A stretch of 64,000 nt of DNA from Gammaproteobacteria bacterium (GCA_029880855.1 JAOUNS010000001.1:372001-436000), one strand, 5' to 3'; positions 53,584-60,999 are shown, counted from the stretch's first letter. The notes: generated from the sequence alone by a model not told the origin. Program-made: numbers and translations.

Positions 53584-54414
53584 TTATTCGGATGACTTAA
53601 AAGCCGACCTGATAAGACCGAAAATAAACACAATGATAAGCGTTCGAAATACAGGGTCCTTCCAAAATTGTTTCATGGTGTCCGTAGAATCTTTTGTTTC
53701 ATCGAAATTCATAGAAAGCTGTGGAGCCGGGTTATTGCCTGACAAAATAGCATCTTCCCAAGCTTTGGATGCTGACCGGGTCCACTCAATGTCATTTTTC
53801 AAACCATAACAATAAAGAAAAACGACTTTTCCACTAACATTTAAAATAGTAAACGTATAGACAGCTCCGATATAACCCGGCTCATCAACTCCGCCCAAAT
53901 TCATATACATTGAATACGATAATGAATTAATATTTTCACGATGAAGCTCAAGCGGAAACATTTTTATCATATTGACTTCAAAATTTTGACCAAATTCAAC
54001 ACTAATATCTTCGCTTGCTTTTTTGTAGAAAGCTGGAACTTTTTCTTTTACTTCCTTTATAATATTATTCAATTCGATCTTGTAAACCTCCTTTACTTTT
54101 GCAAAGTCCTTGACTCCTATTGTTGGCTTTTTAAAACTATCATCAACAGTTACCATGAAATATCTTGTAAATGTTGGCATACTGCCTGATTTTGCGCTAG
54201 CGATCTGTGAATTCGGTATATAGTAAGCCAAAGGCTCATTTCCTGGAACAACCAGGTGTTTGAACATTCGGTTTACCATTTCCATATCACTGGTTACAAG
54301 AGAAAATCCATCAGGCGCAGGTATATATACAAGGTTTCTACTGCCAATTTTGAATGTGTCAGCGTGAGCAGTTGAAAACAGAAATGCGAGAATACTGCAC
54401 AGCATATATTTCAT
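53584..54414 (-). CDS. Secreted protein with C-terminal anchor, unknown
   Basis: A 276-residue protein with a signal peptide (MKYMLCSILAFLFSTAHA), a periplasmic alpha/beta domain, and a C-terminal hydrophobic segment (FRTLIIVFIFGLIRSAF). AAGGAGACGGAC precedes the ATG at 54414. No family recognised. Confidence 0.65.
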   Translation of the reverse strand: MKYMLCSILAFLFSTAHADTFKIGSRNLVYIPAPDGFSLVTSDMEMVNRMFKHLVVPGNEPLAYYIPNSQIASAKSGSMPTFTRYFMVTVDDSFKKPTIGVKDFAKVKEVYKIELNNIIKEVKEKVPAFYKKASEDISVEFGQNFEVNMIKMFPLELHRENINSLSYSMYMNLGGVDEPGYIGAVYTFTILNVSGKVVFLYCYGLKNDIEWTRSASKAWEDAILSGNNPAPQLSMNFDETKDSTDTMKQFWKDPVFRTLIIVFIFGLIRSAFKSSE

Positions 54415-54730
54415 GTCCGTCTCCTTATCGCGATAGATGTATTGAGCAAAACAGCAGCAAGAGTGATATATATTCCGACAATCAGAGCGGCTCATCGAAG
54501 AAACAATTATTCCAGTCCCCCGCTACCCATTCTGTTCAGACAACATACTCCTGTTTACCTGATAGCCAAAGCTTGATGTGCACAAAAATAATAATTACTG
54601 ATTGATCATCACCCAAATCCTGTCAATTATTGTAATAATTCCAGCAATTTATGAATTACTATATTTGGCGAAAAGGGATCAATTCCCCTTTGCAGTCGCG
54701 CTGTCCTGTTCGACTTTAGAATTCAATTCG

Positions 54731-54758
54731 GAGGCATCAGGGATGATGCCGGTGAGCA
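54731..54758 (+). repeat. GGGATGATGCCGGTGAGCA repeat, copy 1
   Basis: Matches 60290-60317 at 27 of 28 positions. A related but more diverged version (GCAGGGATGCCGCGC) lies at about 19220. Confidence 0.75.
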
Positions 54759-54915
54759 GAGGTACAGGACGACGTCCAGGGATGGACTAATGTCGCGGTA
54801 GGCAGGATGCCGGGAGCGACGCCCCTTCTGCGAACCACAATGGGAAAGTCGGACGGGACAACAGGATGGCGACGGCAGGGGCGGTTTTCTTTTGGTTCGT
54901 ATTCTTTGTGGACTT

Positions 54916-54942
54916 CCTACATGGACACCCACCTAATCTTGA
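54916..54942 (-). repeat. Direct repeat CCTACATGGACACCCA..., copy 1
   Basis: Begins CCTACATGGACACCCACC and ends TAATCTTGA. It lies 4 bases past the hydratase stop codon. The second copy (55737-55764) is on the other side of that gene in the same orientation, with one extra base. Confidence 0.85.
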
Positions 54943-54945
54943 TGC

Positions 54946-55695
54946 TTAAAATTTGATTTTCATCTCCCCCACTCCAACATAGACTATAGTAAACACACTA
55001 CCCGCCTGTACTTCGTGCACGCCTGCAAAGGAGCCGGTAGTCACCACCTGTCCGGATTTAATACCAACACCCTGTTCCCGGAGGAAATTTGCTATCCATA
55101 ACACCGGCAAGAGGGGACCGTTGTTGGGATGTTTACCTTTAAATATTTTACTTTCGCCCTGAGTCAGCACAAAATCAAGCTCTGGTGAATTAATAGCCTT
55201 TTCCAGAGGAATCTCCGGTCCAACATACAACCCCTGATTGAAAAGACAGTCCGCCAAATTTTCGAGATAAGTAACTTCTTCATCACCGTGATATCGATTT
55301 TCAATCAACTCCAGCACCATGTGCGCACCGGCAAGAGAATCTTTTATTTCTTTATCGCTATATGCTGAATCACGCACAGGCAAGTCTTTCTTAAACCGAA
55401 AACCGATCTCCGGCTCTATGCGGCAAATATTTTTTTGGAAGCGAACCGGGTAGTGTGATGCACCATGAACGTTTGAAGAAAATATTGGCGCTATATTCAG
55501 TATATCGCCGACAGGTAAAACCGTTTTCCAGCCGCCGACCTCGTCACCGATTAACTCCATTGTCGCCTTTTGAATAGCGAGCGCATCATCATTACTCATT
55601 GGACGCAGATCGAATGCAAGTCTGTCACGGTTAGCACGATGATTGCGACGATCTATGAGGAATCTTGCTGCGGATTTTATTTGTATCTGGTTCAT
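54946..55695 (-). CDS. 2-keto-4-pentenoate hydratase family protein
   Basis: A 249-residue enzyme of the fumarylacetoacetase fold, MhpD branch: DALAIQKATMELIGDEVGGWK, the metal-site segment EPEIGFRFKKDLP, MVLELIENRYHG, and ITTGSF-like VVTTGSFAGVHEVQAG near the end. Family members hydrate 2-oxopent-4-enoate or decarboxylate oxo-acids in aromatic catabolism. No other catabolic gene is present; the gene stands alone between two copies of a 27-bp direct repeat, which suggests it was acquired as a unit. AAGG precedes the ATG. Confidence 0.88.
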   Translation of the reverse strand: MNQIQIKSAARFLIDRRNHRANRDRLAFDLRPMSNDDALAIQKATMELIGDEVGGWKTVLPVGDILNIAPIFSSNVHGASHYPVRFQKNICRIEPEIGFRFKKDLPVRDSAYSDKEIKDSLAGAHMVLELIENRYHGDEEVTYLENLADCLFNQGLYVGPEIPLEKAINSPELDFVLTQGESKIFKGKHPNNGPLLPVLWIANFLREQGVGIKSGQVVTTGSFAGVHEVQAGSVFTIVYVGVGEMKIKF

Positions 55696-55736
55696 ATATT
55701 AAGCCTTAATAAACCGGGTTTGGAAACATGGACCTA

Positions 55737-55764
55737 CCTACATGGACACCCATCCTAATCTTGA
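55737..55764 (-). repeat. Direct repeat CCTACATGGACACCCA..., copy 2
   Basis: Matches 54916-54942 with one inserted base and one substitution. It is 72 bases upstream of the Y1 transposase ATG and contains GACACCCAT, the inverse of the ATGGGTGTC found at the end of the transposase 3' repeat (57017-57025), so it may be the left end of that element. Confidence 0.8.
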
Positions 55765-55835
55765 CATCAGTCCGAATCAAGCGTAGTTTTGAGCAGTACG
55801 GATATTCAGTTCAAGGCAGTTAAAAGGATTTAATC

Positions 55836-56830
55836 ATGCCCAAACCACGTTATACCCAGATCGCCCTCTCAGCAACCCCTTACTACCATTGCGTTTCCCG
55901 TTGTGTTCGCCGTGCATTTCTGTGTGGTACTGACACATTGACCGGCCAATCATTCGAACATAGACGCGGATGGATTGAAGAGAAATTACACAATCTGGTG
56001 ACTATCTTTGCCATTGACCTGTGTGCCTTGCCATCATGTCTAACCACTATCATCTGGTCCTGCATGTCAATGCTGAACAGGCGGGAGAGTGGGCCAGGGA
56101 TGAGATAATTCGCCGTTTGCATCAACTGTTTAGCGGTAACCTGTTATCGCAGCGTTATGAACGTGGTGAAATATTGAGCAAAGTTGAACTGACTCAACTG
56201 GATAAAGATATTCAGATATGGCGGCAACGCCTGATGGATATTAGCTGGTTTATGCGGGTACTCAATGAAAGCATCGCCCGGCAGGCCAACACCGAAGATA
56301 ACTGCACTGGCCGATTCTGGGAAGGCCGGTTCAAATCACAAGCATTATTGGATGATGCCGCTATACTGGCTTGTATGGCGTACGTGGATCTAAACCCGAT
56401 ACGAGCAAAACTGGCGAAAACACCTGAAAGATCTGATTATACAAGCATCAAAACCCGCATCGAAAAAGCAAAACAGGCATCCATACCCGCCCATCCCAAA
56501 CAACAACCTGCCACACTCTTTCCTCTGGTCGGCTACCCCAGAAAAGAGATACCGGAAGGTATCCCCTTTCGTCTGGATGATTATATTGAATTGGTAGACT
56601 GGACCGGACGTGTCCTGCGTGAGGATAAACGTGGTGCAATACCTGACACACTCCCGCCGATACTGGAACGTCTTCATCTTGAAGGCGAGCAGTGGTTATA
56701 TCTGAGTATACACTTTGAGAGTCCTTTCAAAGGACTTGTCGGGTCAGTTTACAAACTCAAACAGGCTTGTCAGTCATTGGGTTATATCCGAACACCGGGC
56801 CGACGGGCCTGTGAACAACTCTTTCCATAG
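55836..56830 (+). pseudogene. REP-associated tyrosine (Y1, IS200-like) transposase, frameshifted
   Basis: The first frame reads MPKPRYTQIALSATPYYHC, VSRCVRRAFLCG and EHRRGWIEEKL up to FAIDLCA. Coding then continues one frame lower at MSNHYHLVLHVNAEQAGEW, with the HxH (HYH) metal site of Y1 transposases, and runs to 56830 through ISWFMRVLNESIARQANTEDNCTGRFWEGRFKSQALLDD and AYVDLNPIRAKL. Near 56028 the sequence GCCTTGCC lacks one base relative to an expected GCCTATGCC (Ala-Tyr-Ala), so a single-base deletion separates the two halves. The catalytic Tyr may be in the WFMRVL or YIR segments and is not certain. Otherwise it is full length (about 330 codons), so decay is recent, or the base is a sequencing error. 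Confidence 0.85.
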
Positions 56831-57035
56831 CCAGGATGTCGCTATATCGTTTCATATCAATGACTGGTTGAGGGCAGCCCCTGCCTCGGTGATGAGGTTA
56901 TTGATAAACCAGTCAACATTTCCAAAATAGATCTGCTCCGCACCCCATATATTCACATTTTAATGATTGAAAATTGTTCAATTTGACGAGAATATTTCTA
57001 TTATTAATATTTTAAAAATGGGTGTCTTATTTGTT
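56641..57035 (+). repeat. 395-bp repeat, complete copy (3' end of Y1 transposase plus tail)
   Basis: Runs from within the transposase gene past its stop to TATTTGTT at 57035. A 395-bp copy with scattered substitutions lies at 59045-59439 in the same orientation. The last 175 bp (56861-57035) recur twice more, at 60825-60998 and 61000-61174. Confidence 0.92.
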
Positions 57036-57152
57036 GGTTCTAAAATCAACAGATACTGAATCTATGGCAGTTTGATTTGGGGCTGCGCTAGCAATTGAAC
57101 TGAATAACCCGGCGAGTAAAAACAATAAATAATGACTCATCTTATATCTCAT
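57027..57152 (-). pseudogene. Signal-peptide remnant truncated by repeat
   Basis: On the minus strand, GGAG eight bases before an ATG at 57152 starts a 41-residue frame with a clear signal peptide (HYLLFLLAGLFSSIASAAP). After about 17 mature residues it runs into the repeat end, whose AACAAATAA supplies the stop codon. It looks like the 5' part of a secreted-protein gene cut off by the repeat, though a genuine micro-protein is possible. Confidence 0.5.
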
Positions 57153-57826
57153 ACTTAATACTCCATCTTAATAGTTTAATTTTCAATCGACAGACTCTTA
57201 AACAATGGATGATGTGTTAAAGTACATAACACACATGTGTCATCAGAATCGTATTCGATATGATTGCATGTACCATGCCATCAGTAATTAAACAATTAAA
57301 ACAAATGGTTAGTATGAAGCAGTGCTGATTCTTGGCATGAGTGTTAATTAATCTGACAAATCTTAGTCACTAAAATCCTTAAACCAAACTAAAGAGCATT
57401 AACGACATGTAAAAAAAAGTCATTTATAACTATTTCTTACAGGTTTTTAAACTTTTGTAGGACTTCATACAGTATAAATATGTCGTTTATTGTAAATAAT
57501 TCTGACAAATTTATGTTTAAATGTTTTTTTGAGTATGCATTTAGGTAGTCATTCCAGTTTTTATTGCGGACACAGTCCACCCCTATAGCTCATAAATGAG
57601 GCGAAAGGGTAAATTTTAAATCTGGTGTTTGTCGATCTTGCTGGGCTAACGGATGCAAGGATGAGGTTGAAGGAAGATTTGGTGATGCGAACTGATATAT
57701 ATCCACCCTCCCACTAACCCCCTCCCGCGATAAACGGGATCAGAGAATAATTGTTTCTTATATAAGCAACCTAGAATATTAGCAAGAATTGTTTTCTGAC
57801 CCCGATTATCATCTAAAAAAATCAGC
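57153..57826. other. Gene-free AT-rich stretch with a GGG-TCAGA hairpin
   Basis: No supported gene. The DNA is very AT-rich to about 57560. Near the end, 57736-57803 forms an imperfect hairpin (GGGATCAGAGAATAATT with AATTGTTTTCTGACCCC) similar to the GGGGTCAGA hairpins at 58855 and beyond. Confidence 0.6.
57736..57803. repeat. Imperfect hairpin of the GGGGTCAGA family
   Basis: Arms GGGATCAGAGAATAATT (left) and AATTGTTTTCTGACCCC (right) pair with about four mismatches around a 20-30 base loop. A sequence like the arm also occurs at 51466-51489 and 53080-53110. Confidence 0.6.
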
Positions 57827-58237
57827 CTATTTTGACGACCAAAACTGATACTCCTTTTCCAGTTCTTTAGTCCGAACAATTGTCATACGTTTCTTGCAGC
57901 GAATATAGGCCACCCCTGCTTCCGTACCCGGATAATATGTTGAATCATAGTACTTACAGTTTTGCTCACGATATTCAAGCCATGCATCCTGAGCTTCCTC
58001 TAAAGCAGGCAAGACAGCGTTCTCATTGGTTTTTGAATAAGGAGAATATATTATAAAATATTTCTCTGCATGTTTTTTAAACCTGTCATACGCATCATTC
58101 AACTTTCTTTCTTCCTCCTTAAACTCTAAGTCCAGGCAATAGCCCCTTTCAACGGTCGTAACTGGATTGGCGCAGTCTGCAAAAGCGCTGGTTGAACTCA
58201 AAACAACCATGGCAGTGAAAAATACATTTTTAAGCAT
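57827..58237 (-). CDS. LprI/DUF1311-family secreted protein, second copy
   Basis: A 136-residue secreted protein (signal peptide MLKNVFFTAMVVLSSTSAFA) with the LprI pattern DCANPVTTVERGYCLDLEFKEEERKLNDAYDR, ALEEAQDAWLEYREQNCKYYDSTYYPG and YIRCKKRMTIVRTKELEKEY. It is diverged from the family member at 39551. The frame extends upstream, but the signal peptide fixes the ATG at 58237. It is the last of a run of minus-strand genes in the repeat island. Confidence 0.8.
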   Translation of the reverse strand: MLKNVFFTAMVVLSSTSAFADCANPVTTVERGYCLDLEFKEEERKLNDAYDRFKKHAEKYFIIYSPYSKTNENAVLPALEEAQDAWLEYREQNCKYYDSTYYPGTEAGVAYIRCKKRMTIVRTKELEKEYQFWSSK

Positions 58238-58357
58238 ATATTGAAATCCTGCTGAATAAAATTTATTGAAACTAACGGCAAGCATACACTGAATATCAGC
58301 ATCACAGAATATTAGCAAACATTGTACTCCGGCCGCGTTTTTCGTGATGTGAAATCC

Positions 58358-58421
58358 GGGGACAGTATACATATTAATTGGCAACACCCCAGTCATTTAA
58401 AAAAATAGGTATACTGTCCCC
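58358..58421. repeat. Hairpin with 13-bp arms GGGGACAGTATAC
   Basis: GGGGACAGTATAC (58358-58370) and its exact inverse (58409-58421) enclose 38 bases, making a 64-bp MITE-like unit. On the minus strand it interrupts a reading frame that starts at 58457, right after the attC-like site. Confidence 0.8.
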
Positions 58422-58468
58422 TGAATTCCGAAATTTATCGTACCAATCTTCTTCCATGCGTTTATGCG

Positions 58469-58546
58469 ACATAACGCCCACTTAACCGGTGCGACGATAG
58501 GAGCGTCCGGCGACCGGAGGGAGCATGGTTAATGTGATTGTTATGT
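58469..58546 (-). other. attC-like integron recombination site
   Basis: An imperfect palindrome with the layout of attC. R boxes ACATAAC and GTTATGT (58469-58475 and 58540-58546) pair over 7 bp. Unpaired 5-base spacers follow (GCCCA opposite TGATT). L boxes CTTAACC and GGTTAATG pair with one extrahelical base. A variable central part carries a small TCCGG/CCGGA stem. On the minus strand the stop codon TAA of the upstream gene (58541) lies inside ACATAAC, as in many cassettes, and the distal end reads GGGCGTTATG. No integrase gene is in the window. Confidence 0.75.
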
Positions 58547-58840
58547 GTTTTCACTTTTTGCTTTATCAAGTGCAGCAAAGGTAGAGTTGGCTATTTCCGC
58601 CAATTTATCATTTAGCTCGTTTACAGCTTTCTCTTCTTCTGGTTTGTAATCTGTAATCAATAAATCATCAATATCACATGTTGGCGCATACTTTAGCCAT
58701 AAACTTTCAATAAACGAAAAATCATTGTTTTCTATTTTTTGAATTGCGTCTCTTGCTTCGAGCTCCCAGTCAGCAATCCCTCTCTGAGAAAAATACTCAG
58801 CAGCCGCTTTCAATGTTTTAGTCAATTCTTCCTTATTCAC
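58541..58840 (-). CDS. Cassette-type small protein, unknown
   Basis: A 99-residue acidic helical protein (TLKAAAEYFSQRGIADWELEARDAIQKIENNDFSFIESLWLKYAPTCDIDDLLI, then EEEKAVNELNDKLAEIANSTFAALDKAK). The open frame starts at a GTG (58840), but AAGGA five bases before a TTG at 58825 is an alternative start. Its stop codon lies within the R box of the attC-like site. Just upstream (58846-58852) is GTTATGT, the sequence expected at a cassette junction, and a 78-bp hairpin begins 2 bases beyond that. The gene has the size and context of an integron cassette gene. Confidence 0.7.
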   Translation of the reverse strand: MNKEELTKTLKAAAEYFSQRGIADWELEARDAIQKIENNDFSFIESLWLKYAPTCDIDDLLITDYKPEEEKAVNELNDKLAEIANSTFAALDKAKSENT

Positions 58841-58854
58841 TATTTACATAACCG

Positions 58855-58932
58855 GGACATTTGGGGTCAGAGTAAAAATATATGCAGGGGCACGATTGTT
58901 TATAACCAGTTTTTACTCTGACCACAAATATC
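58855..58932 (-). repeat. 78-bp hairpin repeat, copy 1
   Basis: ATTTGGGGTCAGAGTAAAAAT and its inverse (one mismatch, GACCACAAAT) form a stem of about 20 bp around a loop containing GCAGGGGCACGATTG. Nearly identical copies lie at 58964-59041 and 60740-60817. Confidence 0.92.
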
Positions 58933-58963
58933 TTTATCTTTGAATGAAAACTGAGCAGTTTAT

Positions 58964-59041
58964 GGACATTTGGGGTCAGAGTAAAAATATATGCAGGGGC
59001 ACGATTGTTTATAACCAGTTTTTACTCTGACCCCAAATATC
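58964..59041 (-). repeat. 78-bp hairpin repeat, copy 2
   Basis: Same sequence as copy 1 with both arms perfect (GGGGTCAGAG and CTCTGACCCC). It touches the start of the 395-bp repeat copy at 59045. Confidence 0.92.
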
Positions 59042-59044
59042 TAT

Positions 59045-59439
59045 ACCTGATACACTCCCGCCGATACTGGAACGCCTTCATCTTGAAGGCGAGCAGTGGT
59101 TATATCTGAGTAAACACTTTGAAAGTCCTTTTAAAGGACTTGTCGGAACAGTTTACAAACTCAAACAGGCTTGTCAGTCACTGGGTTATATCCGAACACC
59201 GGGCCGACGGGCCTGTGAACAACTCTTTCCATAGCCAGGATGTCGCTATATCGTTTCATATCAACGACTGGTTGAGGGCAGCCCCTGCCTCGGTGATGAG
59301 GTTATTGATAAACCAGTCAACATTTCCAAAATAGATCTGCTCCGCACCCCATATATTCACATTTTAATGATTGAAAATTGTTCAATTTGACGAGAATATT
59401 TCTATTATTGATATTTTAAAAGTGGGTGTCTTATTTGTT
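59045..59439 (+). repeat. 395-bp repeat, second copy
   Basis: Matches 56641-57035 with scattered substitutions. It carries only the last about 190 bp of the transposase coding region, so it cannot encode a transposase and is a truncated remnant. Confidence 0.92.
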
Positions 59440-59455
59440 ACTTGGCGTTAATTCT

Positions 59456-59480
59456 TCTTAATATGGCTGTCCTATTTGTT
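59456..59480 (+). repeat. 25-bp TCTTAA-TGGCTGTC-CTATTTGTT motif
   Basis: One of eight copies of a motif of the form TyTTAArrTGGsyGTCyTATTTGTT. The others are at 57010-57035, 59414-59439, 60418-60442, 60974-60998, 61149-61174, 61204-61228 and 61267-61291. All are in one orientation, and several lie just past a minus-strand stop codon. Confidence 0.85.
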
Positions 59481-59487
59481 CTGGTTC

Positions 59488-60033
59488 TTAAGGCTTTTCA
59501 TTTTTGTCATGTTCTACAATAGTAGATACTTTTATATTTTTAAATAGAAATATTAGAAACCATACACCAATAGCTACATACGCCCCCAAAATAACTGCTG
59601 TTACAATCATCCCGTATGATGAAATGGAAAATTTAGTTGCCAGAAATACTGAATTTATAAAATACACAAAGAACAATAAGTGAAACGCATAAGATAAATA
59701 TTTATCTACAGAGCGCGTATCATAGCTGCTTTTAGTTTCCAGCCACTCCTCCCAACCTATGACCTCTTTTATTTCCGTCTCAATATGGTGTTTTAAATAT
59801 CTTCCACAACGAATAACAGCATTATTCTCTGCCAAATAAAGCAAGGCAACAACAATAACAAGAAAAGGTAGTGACAATGCTACTGTATCAATTTTATAAG
59901 CTTGTGCTAAAAATTGAGCCGCAGGAACAACTACAAGACCAAATCCCATTATTTTAAATATTCGAGACTTGGTATCTTTTATTTCTTCTCTTAACGATAA
60001 GAATTGTTGCTTTAGAAATTCTTGCTTTTCCAT
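59488..60033 (-). CDS. Four-helix membrane protein, unknown
   Basis: A 181-residue protein with two pairs of hydrophobic segments (FKIMGFGLVVVPAAQFL with LSLPFLVIVVALLYLA; SYAFHLLFFVYFINSVFLA with GMIVTAVILGAYVAIGVWFLIFLF) and a charged cytoplasmic loop. It starts about 20 bases after GTTAGGG, which follows a small palindrome (60050-60094) with some attC features. Its stop is followed by the 25-bp motif. Function unknown. Confidence 0.65.
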   Translation of the reverse strand: MEKQEFLKQQFLSLREEIKDTKSRIFKIMGFGLVVVPAAQFLAQAYKIDTVALSLPFLVIVVALLYLAENNAVIRCGRYLKHHIETEIKEVIGWEEWLETKSSYDTRSVDKYLSYAFHLLFFVYFINSVFLATKFSISSYGMIVTAVILGAYVAIGVWFLIFLFKNIKVSTIVEHDKNEKP

Positions 60034-60049
60034 ACTTAAATCTCTTTCG

Positions 60050-60094
60050 CCCTAACAGTTATTTAGACGTACGTTCGTCTAAATCCTGTTTAAG
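60050..60094 (-). other. Short attC-like palindrome (weak candidate)
   Basis: CCCTAAC (60050-60056), AGTT, then ATTTAGACG and CGTCTAAAT (a perfect 9-bp stem, loop TACGTT), then CCT and GTTTAAG. The R-spacer-L-L-spacer-R order of attC is present, but at 45 bp it is shorter than known sites and the R boxes pair only in the AAC/GTT core. It could be an ordinary terminator-like hairpin. Confidence 0.3.
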
Positions 60095-60289
60095 CTGATA
60101 AAAAGAACCTTCATTTTGTTGTGGTTTCTCGCAGGCATCTCAAGAATCTGCCTGTTTCCCTGTACTGGGTAAAATACTCCCATCACTCACCATATTCAAA
60201 GGACTGGTTCTTTCAGGCTGACATTTTTGTTTAAGAATTAGCCAAAACCTGTCAATTCTGGTAGTGGTTGGTTTTCAATTATTCAAAAA

Positions 60290-60317
60290 GAGGCAACAGG
60301 GATGATGCCGGTGAGCA
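60290..60317 (+). repeat. GGGATGATGCCGGTGAGCA repeat, copy 2
   Basis: Matches 54731-54758 at 27 of 28 positions. It is followed by a hairpin (CGGGCCAT/ATGGCCCG, about 60318-60336). The rest of the 60034-60469 gap holds no supported gene. Confidence 0.75.
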
Positions 60318-60469
60318 ACGGGCCATGGGATGGCCCGTTGGCGAACCACAGCGTAAAAGACAGGTGCCAGCATGACGAGATTGCCGCGCTAACGCTCGCA
60401 AAGACAAGGTTAAATTTTCTTAAGATGGCTGTCCTATTTGTTCTGGTTTTCTTCCGAACGAGCGACTTG

Positions 60470-60745
60470 TTATGCAATTTTTTGATTAGCCGCCATAATT
60501 AGAGCAAGTACAATCACGAGGGCAACTATTCCTAAACCAATTATGAAAAATGTTCTAAATGTTTTTTGCGTTTTATTAAAGTAGCCCCCAGTATCTTTTG
60601 GTGGAATCCAAGAACCAAATAATAAAGCATCATTATACTTCCAGTATTTATCGTCCTTGTTATCCTTTGCAGGAGTTAATGTTCTAGATGGCTCTGTAAC
60701 AGATTTTTGTTCTTTTCCTGCATCTCTAATACCCAACTGGGACAT
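60470..60745 (-). CDS. Small single-pass membrane protein, 5' end uncertain
   Basis: A 91-residue frame with one membrane helix (FFIIGLGIVALVIVLALIMAA) near the C-terminus. Its nominal ATG lies inside copy 3 of the 78-bp hairpin repeat, so the original start is probably lost or lies inside at a TTG; there is no ribosome site. The stop codon lies within GCATAAC, an R-box-like sequence, as in the gene at 58541. A GTTGGGT sequence (a GTTRRRY match) lies directly after the hairpin. Confidence 0.5.
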   Translation of the reverse strand: MSQLGIRDAGKEQKSVTEPSRTLTPAKDNKDDKYWKYNDALLFGSWIPPKDTGGYFNKTQKTFRTFFIIGLGIVALVIVLALIMAANQKIA

Positions 60746-60817
60746 TTGGGGTCAGAGTAAAAATATATGCAGGGGCACGATTGTTTATAACCAGTTTTTA
60801 CTCTGACCCCAAATATC
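60740..60817 (-). repeat. 78-bp hairpin repeat, copy 3
   Basis: Same as copies 1 and 2, with both arms perfect. It touches the 175-bp repeat copy that begins at 60825. Confidence 0.92.
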
Positions 60818-60824
60818 ATATCAA

Positions 60825-60998
60825 TGACTGGTTGAGGGTAGCCCCTGCCTTGGTGATGAGGTTATTGATAAACCAGTCAACATTTCCAAAATAGATCTAC
60901 TCCTCACCCCATATATTCACATTTTAATGATTGAAAATTGTTCAATTTGACAAGAATATTTCTATTATTGATATTTTAAAATGGGTGTCTTATTTGTT
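60825..60998 (+). repeat. 175-bp repeat, copy 3
   Basis: From TGACTGGTTGAGGG to TATTTGTT. It contains an outer TGACTGGTT/AACCAGTCA pairing, an inner GAGGGTAGCCCCTGCC hairpin and an ATTGAA/TTCAAT hairpin, also present in the other copies. No coding part remains. Confidence 0.92.
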
Positions 60999-60999
60999 A

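Larger units (their letters stand above)
54415..54945. other. Gene-free repeat-like stretch
   Basis: About 530 bp with no supported gene. It contains a 28-base segment (54731-54758, GAGGCATCAGGGATGATGCC and on) repeated at 60290-60317, then a GC-richer section ending in CTTTTGGTTCGTATTCTTTG, similar to 19321-19340. A 27-bp repeat at 54916-54942 recurs at 55737-55764. Confidence 0.6.

Noticed and set aside
60377-60475. Second full attC site after the gene at 60470
   Set aside because: The stop lies in GCATAAC, and a GCGTTAGCG sequence exists about 90 bases further on, but the L boxes do not pair in register and one spacer is missing. Too weak to annotate as a site.
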